From assembly GCA_964445105.1 (NCBI GenBank), contig CAYUJS010000015.1, forward strand, positions 1 through 40,166: a stretch of 40,166 bases of DNA, written 5' to 3'. The position numbers and the translations under genes were made by a program. Each line of letters begins with the position of its first letter. Positions within the stretch are counted from its first letter, which is position 1. The notes below the pieces were generated by a model. It was not told the origin of the DNA. It searched no databases and was given only the letters and a program-made list of their open reading frames with translations. This document shows positions 15,298 through 24,144 of the stretch, in pieces. The DNA comes from CAWBNS01 sp964445105. GTDB lineage: Bacteria > Chlamydiota > Chlamydiia > Chlamydiales > JAJFMA01.

Positions 15298-17889
15298 ATG
15301 GATGAACAGGGAGTCGTTGTGGCGATCGATATGGATCTACAGGCGGAAATACTAGCGCAGAAAATCAGGCATTATCTGATTACGACGATGGGCCGCACGG
15401 CACAGGATGCCAACGAGGATGAATTCTACCGCGGCCTCACCTACGCACTGCGCGAAGAGACGATGATCCATTGGCTGGCCACCGTTCAAACCATCCAGCA
15501 ACGCGACGCGCGGATGCTCTACTACCTCTCCATGGAATATCTTCCCGGCCGGCTGCTCGCCAACAACATCACCAACCTACAGTCTTTAGAGCTGGTGCGC
15601 CTTGTATTGCACAAGATGAACCGTAGCTTTGCGGAGATCGTCTCGCGCGAAACTGACCCGGGGCTAGGCAATGGTGGCTTAGGCCGCTTAGCTTCCTGTT
15701 TTCTCGACTCGTTAGCCACACAAAACTACCCCTCGCGTGGGTATGGGCTGCGTTATCAGTATGGCACGTTCGAGCAGCAACTTTGGGAGGGGGTTCAAAT
15801 TGAGGCCCCTGACACCTGGCTGGTGAGCGAAAACCCTTGGGAATTTCGCAGGGATCTGCGCAAAGTTACGGTCAAGTTTTGTGGACACCTCTTGCCGGAT
15901 AAAAATCTGCACGGCGACGAAATTTTCCAGAGTAAGGAGTGCGAAGAGGTCTCGGCCCTACCGTATGACATCCCCATTATTGGCTACAGTAAGCAGCATC
16001 GCTTCTCTGTAGCCACGCTACGGCTATGGACGACCAAGGAATCGCCTCGCAATTTTCAGCTACAACGCTACAACGCGGGCCGGCTCGACCAAGCCGCTGA
16101 AAACAGCGCCCTGACCGATGTGCTCTATCCCAGTGACCATCACGAGACAGGTAAGCGCATCCGCTTGAAGCAGGAGTTTTTACTGGTCTCAGCCTCGCTG
16201 CAGGACATTTTCAGGCACTATTTAGAAAATCATGAAAACTTCCGCGCCTTCGCCGATAAAGTACGCATTCAAATCAACGACACCCACCCAGCACTGGTCA
16301 TTCCAGAGCTGATCCGCCTGCTTTACAGCCAATATGACCTGCCATGGAGCCGCGCCATCGAGATCGCGCGTGAGGTCACAGGGTACACCAACCACACCAT
16401 CCTGGCCGAAGCATTGGAGCAGTGGGACCAAAACTTGCTAAGCTATTTACTGCCCCAGCAGTACAAAATCATTGAGAAACTCAACCTCGAATTTCTGACT
16501 GAAGCACGCAAGCGCTTTCCTGGCGATGAGCCGCGCATCCGGCGCCTCTCCATCATCGAAAATGGCCGCGTGCGGATGGCGAATCTGGCCCTCTTCGGCG
16601 CCCATCGCGTCAACGGCGTCGCCGCACTACACACAGAGATCCTGAAAGAAAAAGTATTTCGCGATTTTTATGAGATGTACCCCAACCGGTTCGTCAATAT
16701 CACCAACGGGGTCACCCCGCGCCGCTGGCTGCTACACTGCAATCCCGATCTAGCAAAGTTCATTTCCAAACGCATTGGCGAAGACTGGATCACGGATTTC
16801 ACCCAGATCAAAAAACTGGCGGAATATGCCTCTGACGCATCTTCGCAGCAAGAGTTCTTGGACATCAAACAGAAAAATAAAGAACGGCTGGTCGACTATT
16901 TAGCCCAGCAAAACAAGTCGCGCGATGCCCAGGGAAATTTTGTCGACGAGCTGCCGCTTCTCGACTCCAACGCTTTGTTCGATGTACAGGTCAAACGAAT
17001 CCATGAATATAAGCGCCAGCTCATGAATATTCTGCATGTGCTAATGCTTTGGGATGAAATTCGTTCACAGCCGCACACAACGCGTGTGGCCCGCGCTTGC
17101 ATAATTGGAGGTAAGGCAGCAGCTGGCTATGAAACTGCAAAAAACATCATTCGCCTCATCCACTGCGTGGCACGCAAAGTCAACTTAGACCCAACACTCA
17201 ACGGCTTGCTTAAAGTGGTTTTTGTGGAAAACTATAACGTCTCCCGCGCAGAAGCGATTATGCCAGCTACGGACCTCTCCGAACAGATCTCAACCGCGGG
17301 CATGGAAGCTTCGGGCACAGGTAACATGAAGCTGACGATCAACGGCGCGCTGACCATCGGTACCGATGACGGCGCTAACATTGAAATGCGCCAAGCTGTC
17401 ACCGACTCCTGGTGGCCTTTTCTCTTTGGAGCTTCCTCCTCAGAGCTTGAACAAATGCGACAAGCCCACACCTACAACCCATGGGATGTCTACACCAACA
17501 ATCCAGCTATTGGCCAAGCTTTGGATCATTTAAAGGATGGCAGCCTAGCCACCAACGATGGCGAGCACCAGGCGCTTTTAAGTCTGTTTAACGATCTGTT
17601 AATGGGCCAATATGGCCAATCGCCAGACCGCTTCTTTGTACTGAAAGATCTAGAAGCTTACTATAGCACACAAAAAAGCGTAGAGCTTCTCTTCGCGCAA
17701 CCTGACCGATGGGCTACCTACTGCATTCACAACATCGCTGCCATGGGCACTTTTTCCTCTGACTATACGATCAAAAACTACGCGACTAAAGTGTGGGGCC
17801 TAGAGCCCTGCCCCATCGACGAACAAATTCTAGCGCGCATCGCGCATGAATATAGCCAGCACAACAGCTGTAGAGTCTTAGGTTTGTAA
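15298..17889 (+). CDS. glgP: Glycogen (alpha-glucan) phosphorylase
   Basis: This GT35 enzyme (863 residues) releases glucose-1-phosphate from glycogen or maltodextrin using pyridoxal phosphate. Family motifs run through the protein: YYLSMEYLPGR, DPGLGNGGLGRLA, YGLRYQYGTFEQ, NDTHPALVIPEL, NITNGVTPRRW, VQVKRIHEYKRQ, and EASGTGNMK with the cofactor lysine at K678. The start is uncertain. The ATG at 15298 has its GAGG only one base away, which is too close. An in-frame GTG at 15319, with AGGGAG four bases before it, could be the true start and would shorten the protein by seven residues. Its end lies 12 bases from the convergent obg gene, with no terminator in the gap. Glycogen metabolism is conserved in many chlamydiae. 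Confidence 0.95.
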   Translation: MDEQGVVVAIDMDLQAEILAQKIRHYLITTMGRTAQDANEDEFYRGLTYALREETMIHWLATVQTIQQRDARMLYYLSMEYLPGRLLANNITNLQSLELVRLVLHKMNRSFAEIVSRETDPGLGNGGLGRLASCFLDSLATQNYPSRGYGLRYQYGTFEQQLWEGVQIEAPDTWLVSENPWEFRRDLRKVTVKFCGHLLPDKNLHGDEIFQSKECEEVSALPYDIPIIGYSKQHRFSVATLRLWTTKESPRNFQLQRYNAGRLDQAAENSALTDVLYPSDHHETGKRIRLKQEFLLVSASLQDIFRHYLENHENFRAFADKVRIQINDTHPALVIPELIRLLYSQYDLPWSRAIEIAREVTGYTNHTILAEALEQWDQNLLSYLLPQQYKIIEKLNLEFLTEARKRFPGDEPRIRRLSIIENGRVRMANLALFGAHRVNGVAALHTEILKEKVFRDFYEMYPNRFVNITNGVTPRRWLLHCNPDLAKFISKRIGEDWITDFTQIKKLAEYASDASSQQEFLDIKQKNKERLVDYLAQQNKSRDAQGNFVDELPLLDSNALFDVQVKRIHEYKRQLMNILHVLMLWDEIRSQPHTTRVARACIIGGKAAAGYETAKNIIRLIHCVARKVNLDPTLNGLLKVVFVENYNVSRAEAIMPATDLSEQISTAGMEASGTGNMKLTINGALTIGTDDGANIEMRQAVTDSWWPFLFGASSSELEQMRQAHTYNPWDVYTNNPAIGQALDHLKDGSLATNDGEHQALLSLFNDLLMGQYGQSPDRFFVLKDLEAYYSTQKSVELLFAQPDRWATYCIHNIAAMGTFSSDYTIKNYATKVWGLEPCPIDEQILARIAHEYSQHNSCRVLGL

Positions 17890-17901
17890 TCTCCGTCTCA
17901 G

Positions 17902-18897
17902 CTAAAGCGCGAGTTTATGCATTTGGCGCAATAGCTCTGGGATACCTTCGCCGCTGAGTGCGGAGATGCGCACAACAGCTTTTTTATCGACCTTAGGAAA
18001 GGCATCAAGGAACGCTTTGATGTGCTCTGCTGCCTCTTCCGTATCGATCTTATTGAGAACGATCAGGCAAGGCCGCTGGATTAGCTCTTCTTTGTACTCA
18101 CGCAATTCATTCAAAAGTACGCGAAAATCATCTGCGGGCGTGCGCCCGTCGATGCCTGAGCAGTCCAGCACGAATAGCAGCAACTTAGTGCGCTCTATGT
18201 GGCGTAAGAACTCAATACCGAGGCCGCGGTTCTGGTGGGCGCCTTCAATGATACCCGGAATATCTGCTACGAGCAGATGCGTGTAATCGTCGAACTGCAC
18301 ATAACCAAGATTGGGCGTCAGGGTCGTAAATGGATAAGGGGCAATCTTGACCTTAGCGTGCGCCATTGCCTCGATGAGCGTCGATTTTCCAGCATTTGGA
18401 AAGCCTACTAGACCGACGTCGGCAAGCAGCTTAAGCTCTAGCTCAACATTGCGGATATCGCCCTCTTTACCGGGGGTAGCATAGTTAGGGGCCTGATTGG
18501 TCGAGGTGCGGAAGCTAGCGTTACCGCGACCGCCACGTCCCCCTTTGCACGCTTCCCAGCGCTGGCCCGGTTCTGTTAAATCGACCAAAACCTCACCTGT
18601 GGCCGCGTCTTTTACTAACGTACCGCAGGGAACTTTCAGAATAAGATCTTTACCCGTCTTGCCTTGACGCTGATTTACCCCGCCGACGCCCCCGTTTTCA
18701 GCGCGCAAAATGGCGCGACGACGGAACCAATCGAGGGAAAATACCTGAGGATCGGCTTCGAAAATAACCGACCCACCGGGACTGCCATTTCCACCGAAAG
18801 GGCCACCTTTGGGGATGAACTTTTCCCGTCGCCAGGCAACGACACCGTTACCGCCCTTGCCTGCGACGAGCTGAATTTTTAAACGATCAACAAACAC
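17902..18897 (-). CDS. obg: Obg/CgtA GTPase
   Basis: Obg is a ribosome-associated GTPase needed for late 50S assembly and growth control. The product has 331 residues. The glycine-rich Obg fold occupies 1-158 (VAGKGGNGVVAWRREKF, GPFGGNGSPGGSV, CKGGRGGRGN). The G domain follows: G1 GFPNAGKST at 165-173, switch/G2 PFTTLTPN, G3 DIPGIIEG, G4 NKID and G5 SALSGEG. It lacks the C-terminal OCT domain of Gram-positive Obg. The start codon is GTG (18897-18895), sharing one base with the rpmA stop (TAGTG), so it is coupled to the L21-L27 ribosomal genes. Confidence 0.95.
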   Translation of the reverse strand: MFVDRLKIQLVAGKGGNGVVAWRREKFIPKGGPFGGNGSPGGSVIFEADPQVFSLDWFRRRAILRAENGGVGGVNQRQGKTGKDLILKVPCGTLVKDAATGEVLVDLTEPGQRWEACKGGRGGRGNASFRTSTNQAPNYATPGKEGDIRNVELELKLLADVGLVGFPNAGKSTLIEAMAHAKVKIAPYPFTTLTPNLGYVQFDDYTHLLVADIPGIIEGAHQNRGLGIEFLRHIERTKLLLFVLDCSGIDGRTPADDFRVLLNELREYKEELIQRPCLIVLNKIDTEEAAEHIKAFLDAFPKVDKKAVVRISALSGEGIPELLRQMHKLAL

Positions 18898-19151
18898 TAG
18901 CTACTGCTGGGGACGATAGAGACAACCGTCCGAAAACCTTTGTAAAAAGAGACTGTGCCATCAACTAAAGCGAAGAGCGTGTCGTCATTCCCACGGCCCA
19001 CGTTAGTGCCAGGGTGCCATTTAGTACCGCGCTGGCGCACAAGAATATTGCCAGCTCTTACAGTTTCACCGCCTGCTTTTTTAATACCCAGGCGTTGTGA
19101 ATGACTGTCGCGGCCGTTACGAGTAGAACCTTGTCCTTTCTTATGAGCCAT
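18897..19151 (-). CDS. rpmA: 50S ribosomal protein L27
   Basis: The product has 84 residues and begins MAHKKGQGSTRNGRDS. L27 reaches the peptidyl-transferase centre of the large subunit through its N-terminal tail. The family core (LGIKKAGGETVRAGNILVR, then GTKWHPGTNVGRGNDDTLFA) is complete. A longer in-frame reading upstream overlaps rplU in another frame and is not used; the ATG at 19151 gives the standard N-terminus. It overlaps the end of rplU by 11 bases and shares a base with the obg start. Confidence 0.97.
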   Translation of the reverse strand: MAHKKGQGSTRNGRDSHSQRLGIKKAGGETVRAGNILVRQRGTKWHPGTNVGRGNDDTLFALVDGTVSFYKGFRTVVSIVPSSS

Positions 19152-19497
19152 TTCCCTGTCCTTCGTTGTGTTTGTGGTTCGCTTGAGCGGAGATCTCGTT
19201 GATCTGCACACGACTATAGCGCTGGCGGTGACCCACTTTGCGCGCTTGGTTTTTACGCCGCTTGTATTTGTAAGCGATAACTTTCGGACCAAATACCTCT
19301 TCTTGCACCAATTCGGCGGTCACAACATAGCCGGCCACAGTCGGCTTGCCTACCTGAGTTATTTCGCCATCGCTAACAAAGAGAACTTTGTCAAAGGTGA
19401 CCTGAGAACCCAATTTAATATCTACCAAGTCTATATCTATGACTGCGCCTGGCTCCACGCGATATTGCTTGCCGCCAGCTAGGATGATTGCGTACAT
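19141..19497 (-). CDS. rplU: 50S ribosomal protein L21
   Basis: The product has 118 residues, beginning MYAIILAGGKQYRVEPG, with the L21 core (KYKRRKNQARKVGHRQ) near the C-terminus. L21 binds 23S rRNA. The ATG at 19497 follows AAAGG eight bases upstream; a GTG seven codons earlier is in frame but would bury that site. The C-terminus carries about 15 residues beyond the usual end (SAQANHKHNEGQGNGS), created where the gene runs into rpmA. It is first in the rplU-rpmA-obg operon and diverges from the terC gene with only 61 bases between. Confidence 0.96.
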   Translation of the reverse strand: MYAIILAGGKQYRVEPGAVIDIDLVDIKLGSQVTFDKVLFVSDGEITQVGKPTVAGYVVTAELVQEEVFGPKVIAYKYKRRKNQARKVGHRQRYSRVQINEISAQANHKHNEGQGNGS

Positions 19498-19558
19498 GAG
19501 AATAACCTTTATTTCCACTTAATCATTTACAAAACCCTGATTGTAGGAGGACTTCTGT

Positions 19559-20521
19559 TTGAAATCAATGGAAAAATCCGCTACACCTCGTACTATGCTT
19601 ACAGGGACTACCTTCTGGCTCATTTTCAACTTGTCTATCCTGGCTCTTTTAGCGCTGGACCTTTTCGTTTTTCACCGCTCGGCGCGCGAAATTTCGGTAA
19701 AAGAGGCATTGAGTTGGACTGCCTTCTGGATGAGCCTAGCGCTCTTTTTTGGATTGCTTGTCTATTTTGACCGCGGCTCTGAGGATGCACTGAAATTTCT
19801 GACGGGCTACCTCATCGAATATGCATTGAGCGTGGACAACTTATTCGTTTTCCTGCTTCTCTTTCGCTACTTCACTCTGCCCAAAAAGCTGGAGCACGAC
19901 GTTTTATTTTGGGGAATTTTGGGAGCCGTCTTGATGCGCGCTCTCTTTATTTTCGCAGGCTTGAGTCTTATTTCTGCCGCACATTGGGTTCTGTACCTGT
20001 TTGGCGCGTTTCTGACCGCGACAGGAATTAAGTTTGCCTTTGAAAAAGACAAACAGATAGAGCCCGACAAAAATCCAATCTTGCGCCTATTGGGTCGCTA
20101 TTTCCCGGTGACCAAAATCTACCATGGCCGCAAGCTTTTCGTGCGCGAGCAGGACAGGCTTATGGCCACCCCCCTGCTCGTTGTCCTGCTCTATATAGAG
20201 ACTACGGACATCGTGTTTGCGATTGATTCCATACCCGCGGTCATGTCCATCACCTTGGACCCGATACTGGTTTACACCTCAAATGTTTTTGCCATTTTAG
20301 GGCTGCGCTCGCTCTTCTTCGCTCTCTCGGGCTTAATGGCACTGTTCCACTACCTACATTACGGATTAGCCGCAATCTTGATTTTCATCGGCACCAAAAT
20401 GCTGATCAATCCTTTCTGGAAAGTACCGATCGCGCTCACCTTGGGCGCCATCGGCATTATTTTAGCTGCCTCTATCCTTTTGTCGCTGCTCGTAAAAAAA
20501 CGCGTCAACAGCCCCCACTAA
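19559..20521 (+). CDS. TerC/Alx family integral membrane protein
   Basis: The product has 320 residues and about eight or nine hydrophobic helices. TerC-family hallmarks are GYLIEYALSVDNLFVFLLLF near residue 82 onward and ETTDIVFAIDSIPAV near 218-232; conserved acidic residues in the membrane suggest cation handling. Relatives include tellurite-resistance TerC and the pH/manganese-responsive Alx, implicated in manganese export. Substrate here is inference. The start is a TTG at 19559 chosen because a perfect AGGAGG lies eight bases upstream; the next in-frame ATG (19568) would be 17 bases away. It is divergent from rplU. Confidence 0.88.
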   Translation: MKSMEKSATPRTMLTGTTFWLIFNLSILALLALDLFVFHRSAREISVKEALSWTAFWMSLALFFGLLVYFDRGSEDALKFLTGYLIEYALSVDNLFVFLLLFRYFTLPKKLEHDVLFWGILGAVLMRALFIFAGLSLISAAHWVLYLFGAFLTATGIKFAFEKDKQIEPDKNPILRLLGRYFPVTKIYHGRKLFVREQDRLMATPLLVVLLYIETTDIVFAIDSIPAVMSITLDPILVYTSNVFAILGLRSLFFALSGLMALFHYLHYGLAAILIFIGTKMLINPFWKVPIALTLGAIGIILAASILLSLLVKKRVNSPH

Positions 20522-20598
20522 AAAAGGGAAACTTAGCTCAGCAAAGGCTGCCAGCAGGCTTAATTTGCAACGAACCTGCAGTCTTGGCTGCGGATAAG

Positions 20599-20648
20599 GA
20601 CCAAAATAAAGCTGGTGACTGTCTTGAAGCCAGCCGGTCTCTTTTTTT
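20599..20648 (+). terminator. Probable terminator after the terC-family gene
   Basis: GACC (20599-20602) and GCTGG (20611-20615) can pair with CCAGC (20630-20634) and GGTC (20636-20639) with an internal loop. Seven T's follow at 20642-20648. The stem is interrupted, so strength is uncertain. Confidence 0.45.
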
Positions 20649-20678
20649 GCGGGAGCTACTATAAAATGCGTAGTTTGA

Positions 20679-20707
20679 TTGCCATAATTGTCACCCTAAT
20701 GTATGCT
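20679..20707 (+). promoter_or_regulatory. Promoter of tRNA-Phe
   Basis: TTGCCA (20679-20684) and TATGCT (20702-20707) have 17-base spacing. Transcription would begin just ahead of the tRNA at 20723. Confidence 0.6.
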
Positions 20708-20722
20708 CACTCTTCCAAACAA

Positions 20723-20795
<73 letters not shown>

Positions 20796-21110
20796 ATCTC
20801 TCTATGGCCCACACTCTCTTCTAATGTTCATTTTCAACTCGTGTCACAAGAATTGCGTTGAGCTGCTTGCCAGCTCTTTGTCAACAGTTTGATGGCTTCA
20901 AATAGTGGAACGGCGAAAGTCCGCAGGTGCAGACGAAGATTCATAAAAAAGCAGCAGGCAGAGCTTGCCTCTTCTGGTTCAGGTTGAGCAGAGACCCACT
21001 GAGGATGAAGGGAAGGCGACAATTTGAAATCTCGCCTAGAATTAATTTGAAGGCAGATTGCAAACTATAACACACTTTGACAACCGATCCAGGGTAGTGC
21101 CTTGGAGTAT

Positions 21111-21145
21111 TAAGTCTCAACGCCCTTCGGGCTGCTTGAGACTTA
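21111..21145. repeat. Long perfect hairpin in the gene-free region
   Basis: TAAGTCTCAA (21111-21120) and TTGAGACTTA (21136-21145) are perfect complements, with GCCC/GGGC pairing around TTC inside. There is no T run. A similar core (CGCCCTTCGAGGCTGC) occurs upstream of secDF near 8712, suggesting a dispersed REP-like element. Confidence 0.55.
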
Positions 21146-21340
21146 GATCGTTTTACCTGTATCATTCAGAATGCTCCACAAGCCTTTTAATAAAATTTTT
21201 GGTGTGGGCAACGCCGAATTGAGTATTTAGAATTTTTCGGTTAAAAGTGCTCCCAAGATTGCTTGTCAGCTTGAAAAAGCTGGCTAAGGCTTGGCCTGTT
21301 TTCAGATCGACGATTTGCCTTCATCTAACCGTACGATCGT

Positions 21341-21380
21341 CTAACCCTCTTTGCGGCCCTTTGCGACTTCGTGCTAAATA
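21341..21380. repeat. Short tandem CTTTGCG-type repeat
   Basis: CTCTTTGCGG (21347-21356) is followed directly by CCCTTTGCGA (21357-21366) and CTTCGTGC. Intergenic repeats of this CGCAAAG/CTTTGCG kind are scattered in many bacterial genomes. Two and a half units are seen. Confidence 0.4.
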
Positions 21381-21484
21381 CCGCCTGTTACATAGCCTAG
21401 AAAAGCCTATTTTTTCTTTGTAAAGCCTGAGGCTTTTGCCCTGCGGTATAAGCTACCTGACAGCAGCTCAACCCAACTTCTTTT

Positions 21485-23509
21485 TTAGCGCCCAATACTT
21501 TGTTTAGCTTCAATATGCGCGGGCCCGATATAGCCTGCGGCCCCCTGGGACTGCAGTACTACCATGTCTTTCACGATGTTCAGCGCTTCCTTGAGTCGGT
21601 AGTCCTCCACATTGAAGCTTGTTTGGCTAGCTTCACTCTGCTCACCAGTCAGCTCCTTAAGATAGGTTTGATACCTCTGATCGCTCTTCTGGCGCGCATC
21701 GCTCTTAAGAGCCAACTGCGGGATCATCCGCTCCCAAACAGTGACTCTGCTCTGCAAATTAGGAAGGTAATATTTCAAAAACCATCCCTTAGACTTAGTA
21801 TCGACGTCTTTTAGCTCATCGTTAAAGCTGGGATCGATCTTATCTGCGGGAATAGGATGTTCTAGATATTTTTCGCCAACTTTAGTCTTGCTGTAAGGCC
21901 CAGCGAGCAGCACGTCAGACTTAACACCGGCTAACTGCGGTGAACGTCCTGAGGGGGTAAAGTACTCCCCCACGGTCACCTTAAAGTAGGACGATGCACC
22001 CGTGTCTGTCACTGTTTGCGCTTGGATGGTGCCTTTGCCATAGGTGCGATCATCTCCCACAACTAACGCTACCCCGTAGTCGCGCAGGGCCTGCGTTACA
22101 ATTTCTGCCGCCGAAGCGGTCAGGCGAGAGGTCAAGATCACAAGCGGACCGGTGAAGTAAGCGTTAGAGTCGAGGTCGCGATAGTACTGCTTCTCACCAT
22201 CAGAATACTTTGACACCACGACTACGCCATCTGTAATGAATAGGCCCGCTACCTTCACTGCTTGGGTTAGGTAGCCGCCAGGATTATTTCTGAGGTCTAA
22301 AACCAGCCCTAACAACTTACCTTTGCTTTTCAACTCGCGCAGGGCTTTGCTAACATCCTGAGCAGCGCTTACGCCGTTTTCTCCCTCATAAAAAGTATCC
22401 AGGCTGATTGTACCGACGATGCCATTTTCGTAGGCCTCATAGCTAGTTTTCGCACGCGAATCCTGCATTACAATTTGTTCTCTCTTTAGTGCAACGTCAA
22501 ACGGCTTAGCTACTCCTCTCTTAAGAGTAAGAGTAGCCGATTCTGCCTTACCATCCCCACGTATCGCCAACACCACCTCTTGCAAGGTCATCTCCTCGAC
22601 GCTTGTGCCATCGACGGCTAACAACTGGTCTTTCACTTCGATCTGCCCGCTTTTTTCGGCAGGCGCCCCTTTAATCACCCCTTTGATGGAGTAGCCCTCA
22701 AGGTCTTCGACGAGCTCAATTCCAATTCCCTTAAAGCCCTTCTCGAGGCGTGTCCTCATATCCTCGGCTTCGCTATCGTTAAATACCGTCGTATGGGCAT
22801 CTAAGCTTTTGGAGAGCGCTTTAAGCAAATGGAGAGCGAAGAGATGTTCCTGGTCGGGCGCGCTCAAAGTTTGACTTCCAGCATTTTCAAACAAATATTT
22901 ATCCTCGGAAGAGCGCATGGCCTCTTCGTATCTCTTGGCAATGAGCTTTTGTTTAACCATCACTGGATCTACCCCGAAGCGATCCATCTGCATATTAATG
23001 AAGTTGATGAGTTTTTCTTTTTGACGTTTCTCTAATTCAGCCAGCGAAGAGGCGTACTGGTCCCAAGCAGACGGCTTTTTGTCGCTTCCAACACTAAGGC
23101 TGTTCTTGGCCTCAGCAAATAAAGCGGGCAGATCTTTTTCGTACCCCTGCCGAAGCTCACGCGCACGTCTCATAGATGACTGGAGTTGCTCGTCCAATGT
23201 GCGGAAGAAACTATAGTCACCCTTTTTATACTGAGCCATTAGCTGAGCTATGGATTGGTCGGACATCTGCAACAAAGGATCTGCCTCCGCTTGCAATAGA
23301 TAGATGCGATCTGGATCGGCCTGGTCCAGATAGATCTGCACCGAGCGCTGCATAATCGCGCTGCTTAGATCATGTTGATCAACGTGCTCCCTCAAAATTT
23401 GCTGCATGATCTGTTGCACATCGTTCATACTCAGATGGCTGGTATCCGCCATCGCGCTGACCGCCATGCACATCAATAGTGACAAAGCTAGAGATCTGAT
23501 AATTTTCAT
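21485..23509 (-). CDS. tsp: Tail-specific protease (Tsp/Prc, S41 family)
   Basis: This exported serine protease (674 residues) degrades proteins from their C-termini; the Chlamydia counterpart is CT441. The signal peptide is MKIIRSLALSLLMCMAVSAMA, with likely cleavage before DTSHLS. An N-terminal helical region is followed by a PDZ domain (GFKGIGIELVEDLEGYSI to LLAVDGTSVEEM) and the S41 catalytic domain. The Ser-Lys dyad is S466 (LTASAAEIV) and K492 (TYGKGTIQ), spaced as in E. coli Prc. LDLRNNPGG is also present. A longer in-frame reading back to 23659 exists, but the ATG at 23509 gives a proper signal peptide and follows GGGGGA. It is divergent from rpsL, an arrangement I recall in C. trachomatis. 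Confidence 0.95.
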   Translation of the reverse strand: MKIIRSLALSLLMCMAVSAMADTSHLSMNDVQQIMQQILREHVDQHDLSSAIMQRSVQIYLDQADPDRIYLLQAEADPLLQMSDQSIAQLMAQYKKGDYSFFRTLDEQLQSSMRRARELRQGYEKDLPALFAEAKNSLSVGSDKKPSAWDQYASSLAELEKRQKEKLINFINMQMDRFGVDPVMVKQKLIAKRYEEAMRSSEDKYLFENAGSQTLSAPDQEHLFALHLLKALSKSLDAHTTVFNDSEAEDMRTRLEKGFKGIGIELVEDLEGYSIKGVIKGAPAEKSGQIEVKDQLLAVDGTSVEEMTLQEVVLAIRGDGKAESATLTLKRGVAKPFDVALKREQIVMQDSRAKTSYEAYENGIVGTISLDTFYEGENGVSAAQDVSKALRELKSKGKLLGLVLDLRNNPGGYLTQAVKVAGLFITDGVVVVSKYSDGEKQYYRDLDSNAYFTGPLVILTSRLTASAAEIVTQALRDYGVALVVGDDRTYGKGTIQAQTVTDTGASSYFKVTVGEYFTPSGRSPQLAGVKSDVLLAGPYSKTKVGEKYLEHPIPADKIDPSFNDELKDVDTKSKGWFLKYYLPNLQSRVTVWERMIPQLALKSDARQKSDQRYQTYLKELTGEQSEASQTSFNVEDYRLKEALNIVKDMVVLQSQGAAGYIGPAHIEAKQSIGR

Positions 23510-23584
23510 GGCAAAGTCCCCCGAATGCACTAAAACGCTTTCATCGTTTTCGTTGCAAGAAATCTCTTTACTCTTCGTCGGGAG

Positions 23585-23613
23585 TAGACAAATACAGCAG
23601 CTTCCCTTATACT
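23585..23613 (+). promoter_or_regulatory. Promoter of the str (rpsL) operon
   Basis: TAGACA (23585-23590) and TATACT (23608-23613) have 17-base spacing, each matching the sigma-70/66 consensus in five of six positions. Predicted initiation is near 23620, giving a leader of about 68 bases. Confidence 0.7.
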
Positions 23614-23625
23614 GCCCTTGACTTT

Positions 23626-23646
23626 CGGCGGAAGAGGCTTTCGCCG
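23626..23646 (+). promoter_or_regulatory. Hairpin at the 5' end of the str operon leader
   Basis: CGGCG-G-AAG (23626-23634) pairs with CTT-T-CGCCG (23638-23646) around AGG, with one G-U pair. It lies within a few bases of the predicted transcript start, so it may stabilise the mRNA or be a protein-binding site. Confidence 0.5.
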
Positions 23647-23687
23647 GAGAAATAACCATTTTTGGATTGATTAAGGAGCAGGCATCG

Positions 23688-24059
23688 ATGCCGACAACGA
23701 GTCAATTAATTCGCACACCGCGAACAAAGAAGATCAAAAGAAGCAAATCACCAGCGCTACAGGGATGTCCTCAGCGCCGTGGAGTTTGCGTACAGGTTAA
23801 GACCAAGACACCTAAAAAGCCGAATTCGGCTTTGCGTAAAGTGGCTTGGGTTCGCTTGTCGACAGGGCAAGAAGTAATTGCTTACATCGGCGGCGAAGGC
23901 CATAACCTACAGGAACACAGCATTGTGTTAGTGCGCGGCGGTCGTGTAAAAGACCTACCCGGCGTGCGTTATCACATTGTGCGTGGAGCCTTGGACTGTG
24001 CGGCTGTAAAAGACCGCAAGCAGAGCAGATCGAAATATGGCGCCAAACGGCCCAAGTAA
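23688..24059 (+). CDS. rpsL: 30S ribosomal protein S12
   Basis: S12 (123 residues) sits at the decoding centre. The N-terminus is MPTTSQLIRTPRTKK; core motifs are TKTPKKPNSALRKVAWVRL and GGRVKDLPGVRYHIVRG. The lysines at the positions usually altered in streptomycin-resistant strains (K43 in TPKKPNS and the Lys in GRVKDLPG) are wild type. AAGGAG nine bases upstream fixes the ATG at 23688; a longer frame from 23667 lacks such a site. It is first in the str operon. Confidence 0.97.
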   Translation: MPTTSQLIRTPRTKKIKRSKSPALQGCPQRRGVCVQVKTKTPKKPNSALRKVAWVRLSTGQEVIAYIGGEGHNLQEHSIVLVRGGRVKDLPGVRYHIVRGALDCAAVKDRKQSRSKYGAKRPK

Positions 24060-24095
24060 CGCTAGGAAGCCTGTTTTTGAATAGGCCTCCTGGCC

Positions 24096-24144
24096 CGTGA
24101 TTTGCGTTTAACACGTTCAAACGCTAATCACGCGCAGGTTTTTT
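24096..24144 (+). promoter_or_regulatory. rpsL-rpsG intercistronic hairpin (possible S7 site or attenuator)
   Basis: CGTGATT (24096-24102), one mismatch and GCGTTT (24104-24109) pair with AAACGC (24119-24124) and AATCACG (24126-24132) around a nine-base loop. A run of six T's lies at 24139-24144, inside GGTTTTTTGCAAAAAAAACC. In E. coli, S7 represses its operon by binding the rpsL-rpsG gap; this 154-base gap could hold the same kind of site, or the structure could be a partial terminator. Confidence 0.5.

Larger units (their letters stand above)
20796..21484. other. Long gene-free region with hairpin and short repeats
   Basis: I find no credible gene here; the open frames (20834-21022 and 20941-21165, minus) have no ribosome binding site or recognisable content. 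The region holds a long hairpin at 21111-21145, a tandem CTTTGCG-type repeat at 21341-21380, and a palindrome AAAGCCTGAGGCTTT at 21422-21436 just beyond the end of the protease gene, which may act as a weak terminator. I did not recognise tmRNA, SRP RNA or RNase P RNA. Confidence 0.5.

Noticed and set aside
20796..21484. tmRNA, SRP RNA or RNase P RNA in the gene-free stretch
   Set aside because: None of the signature sequences I know for these RNAs could be found.
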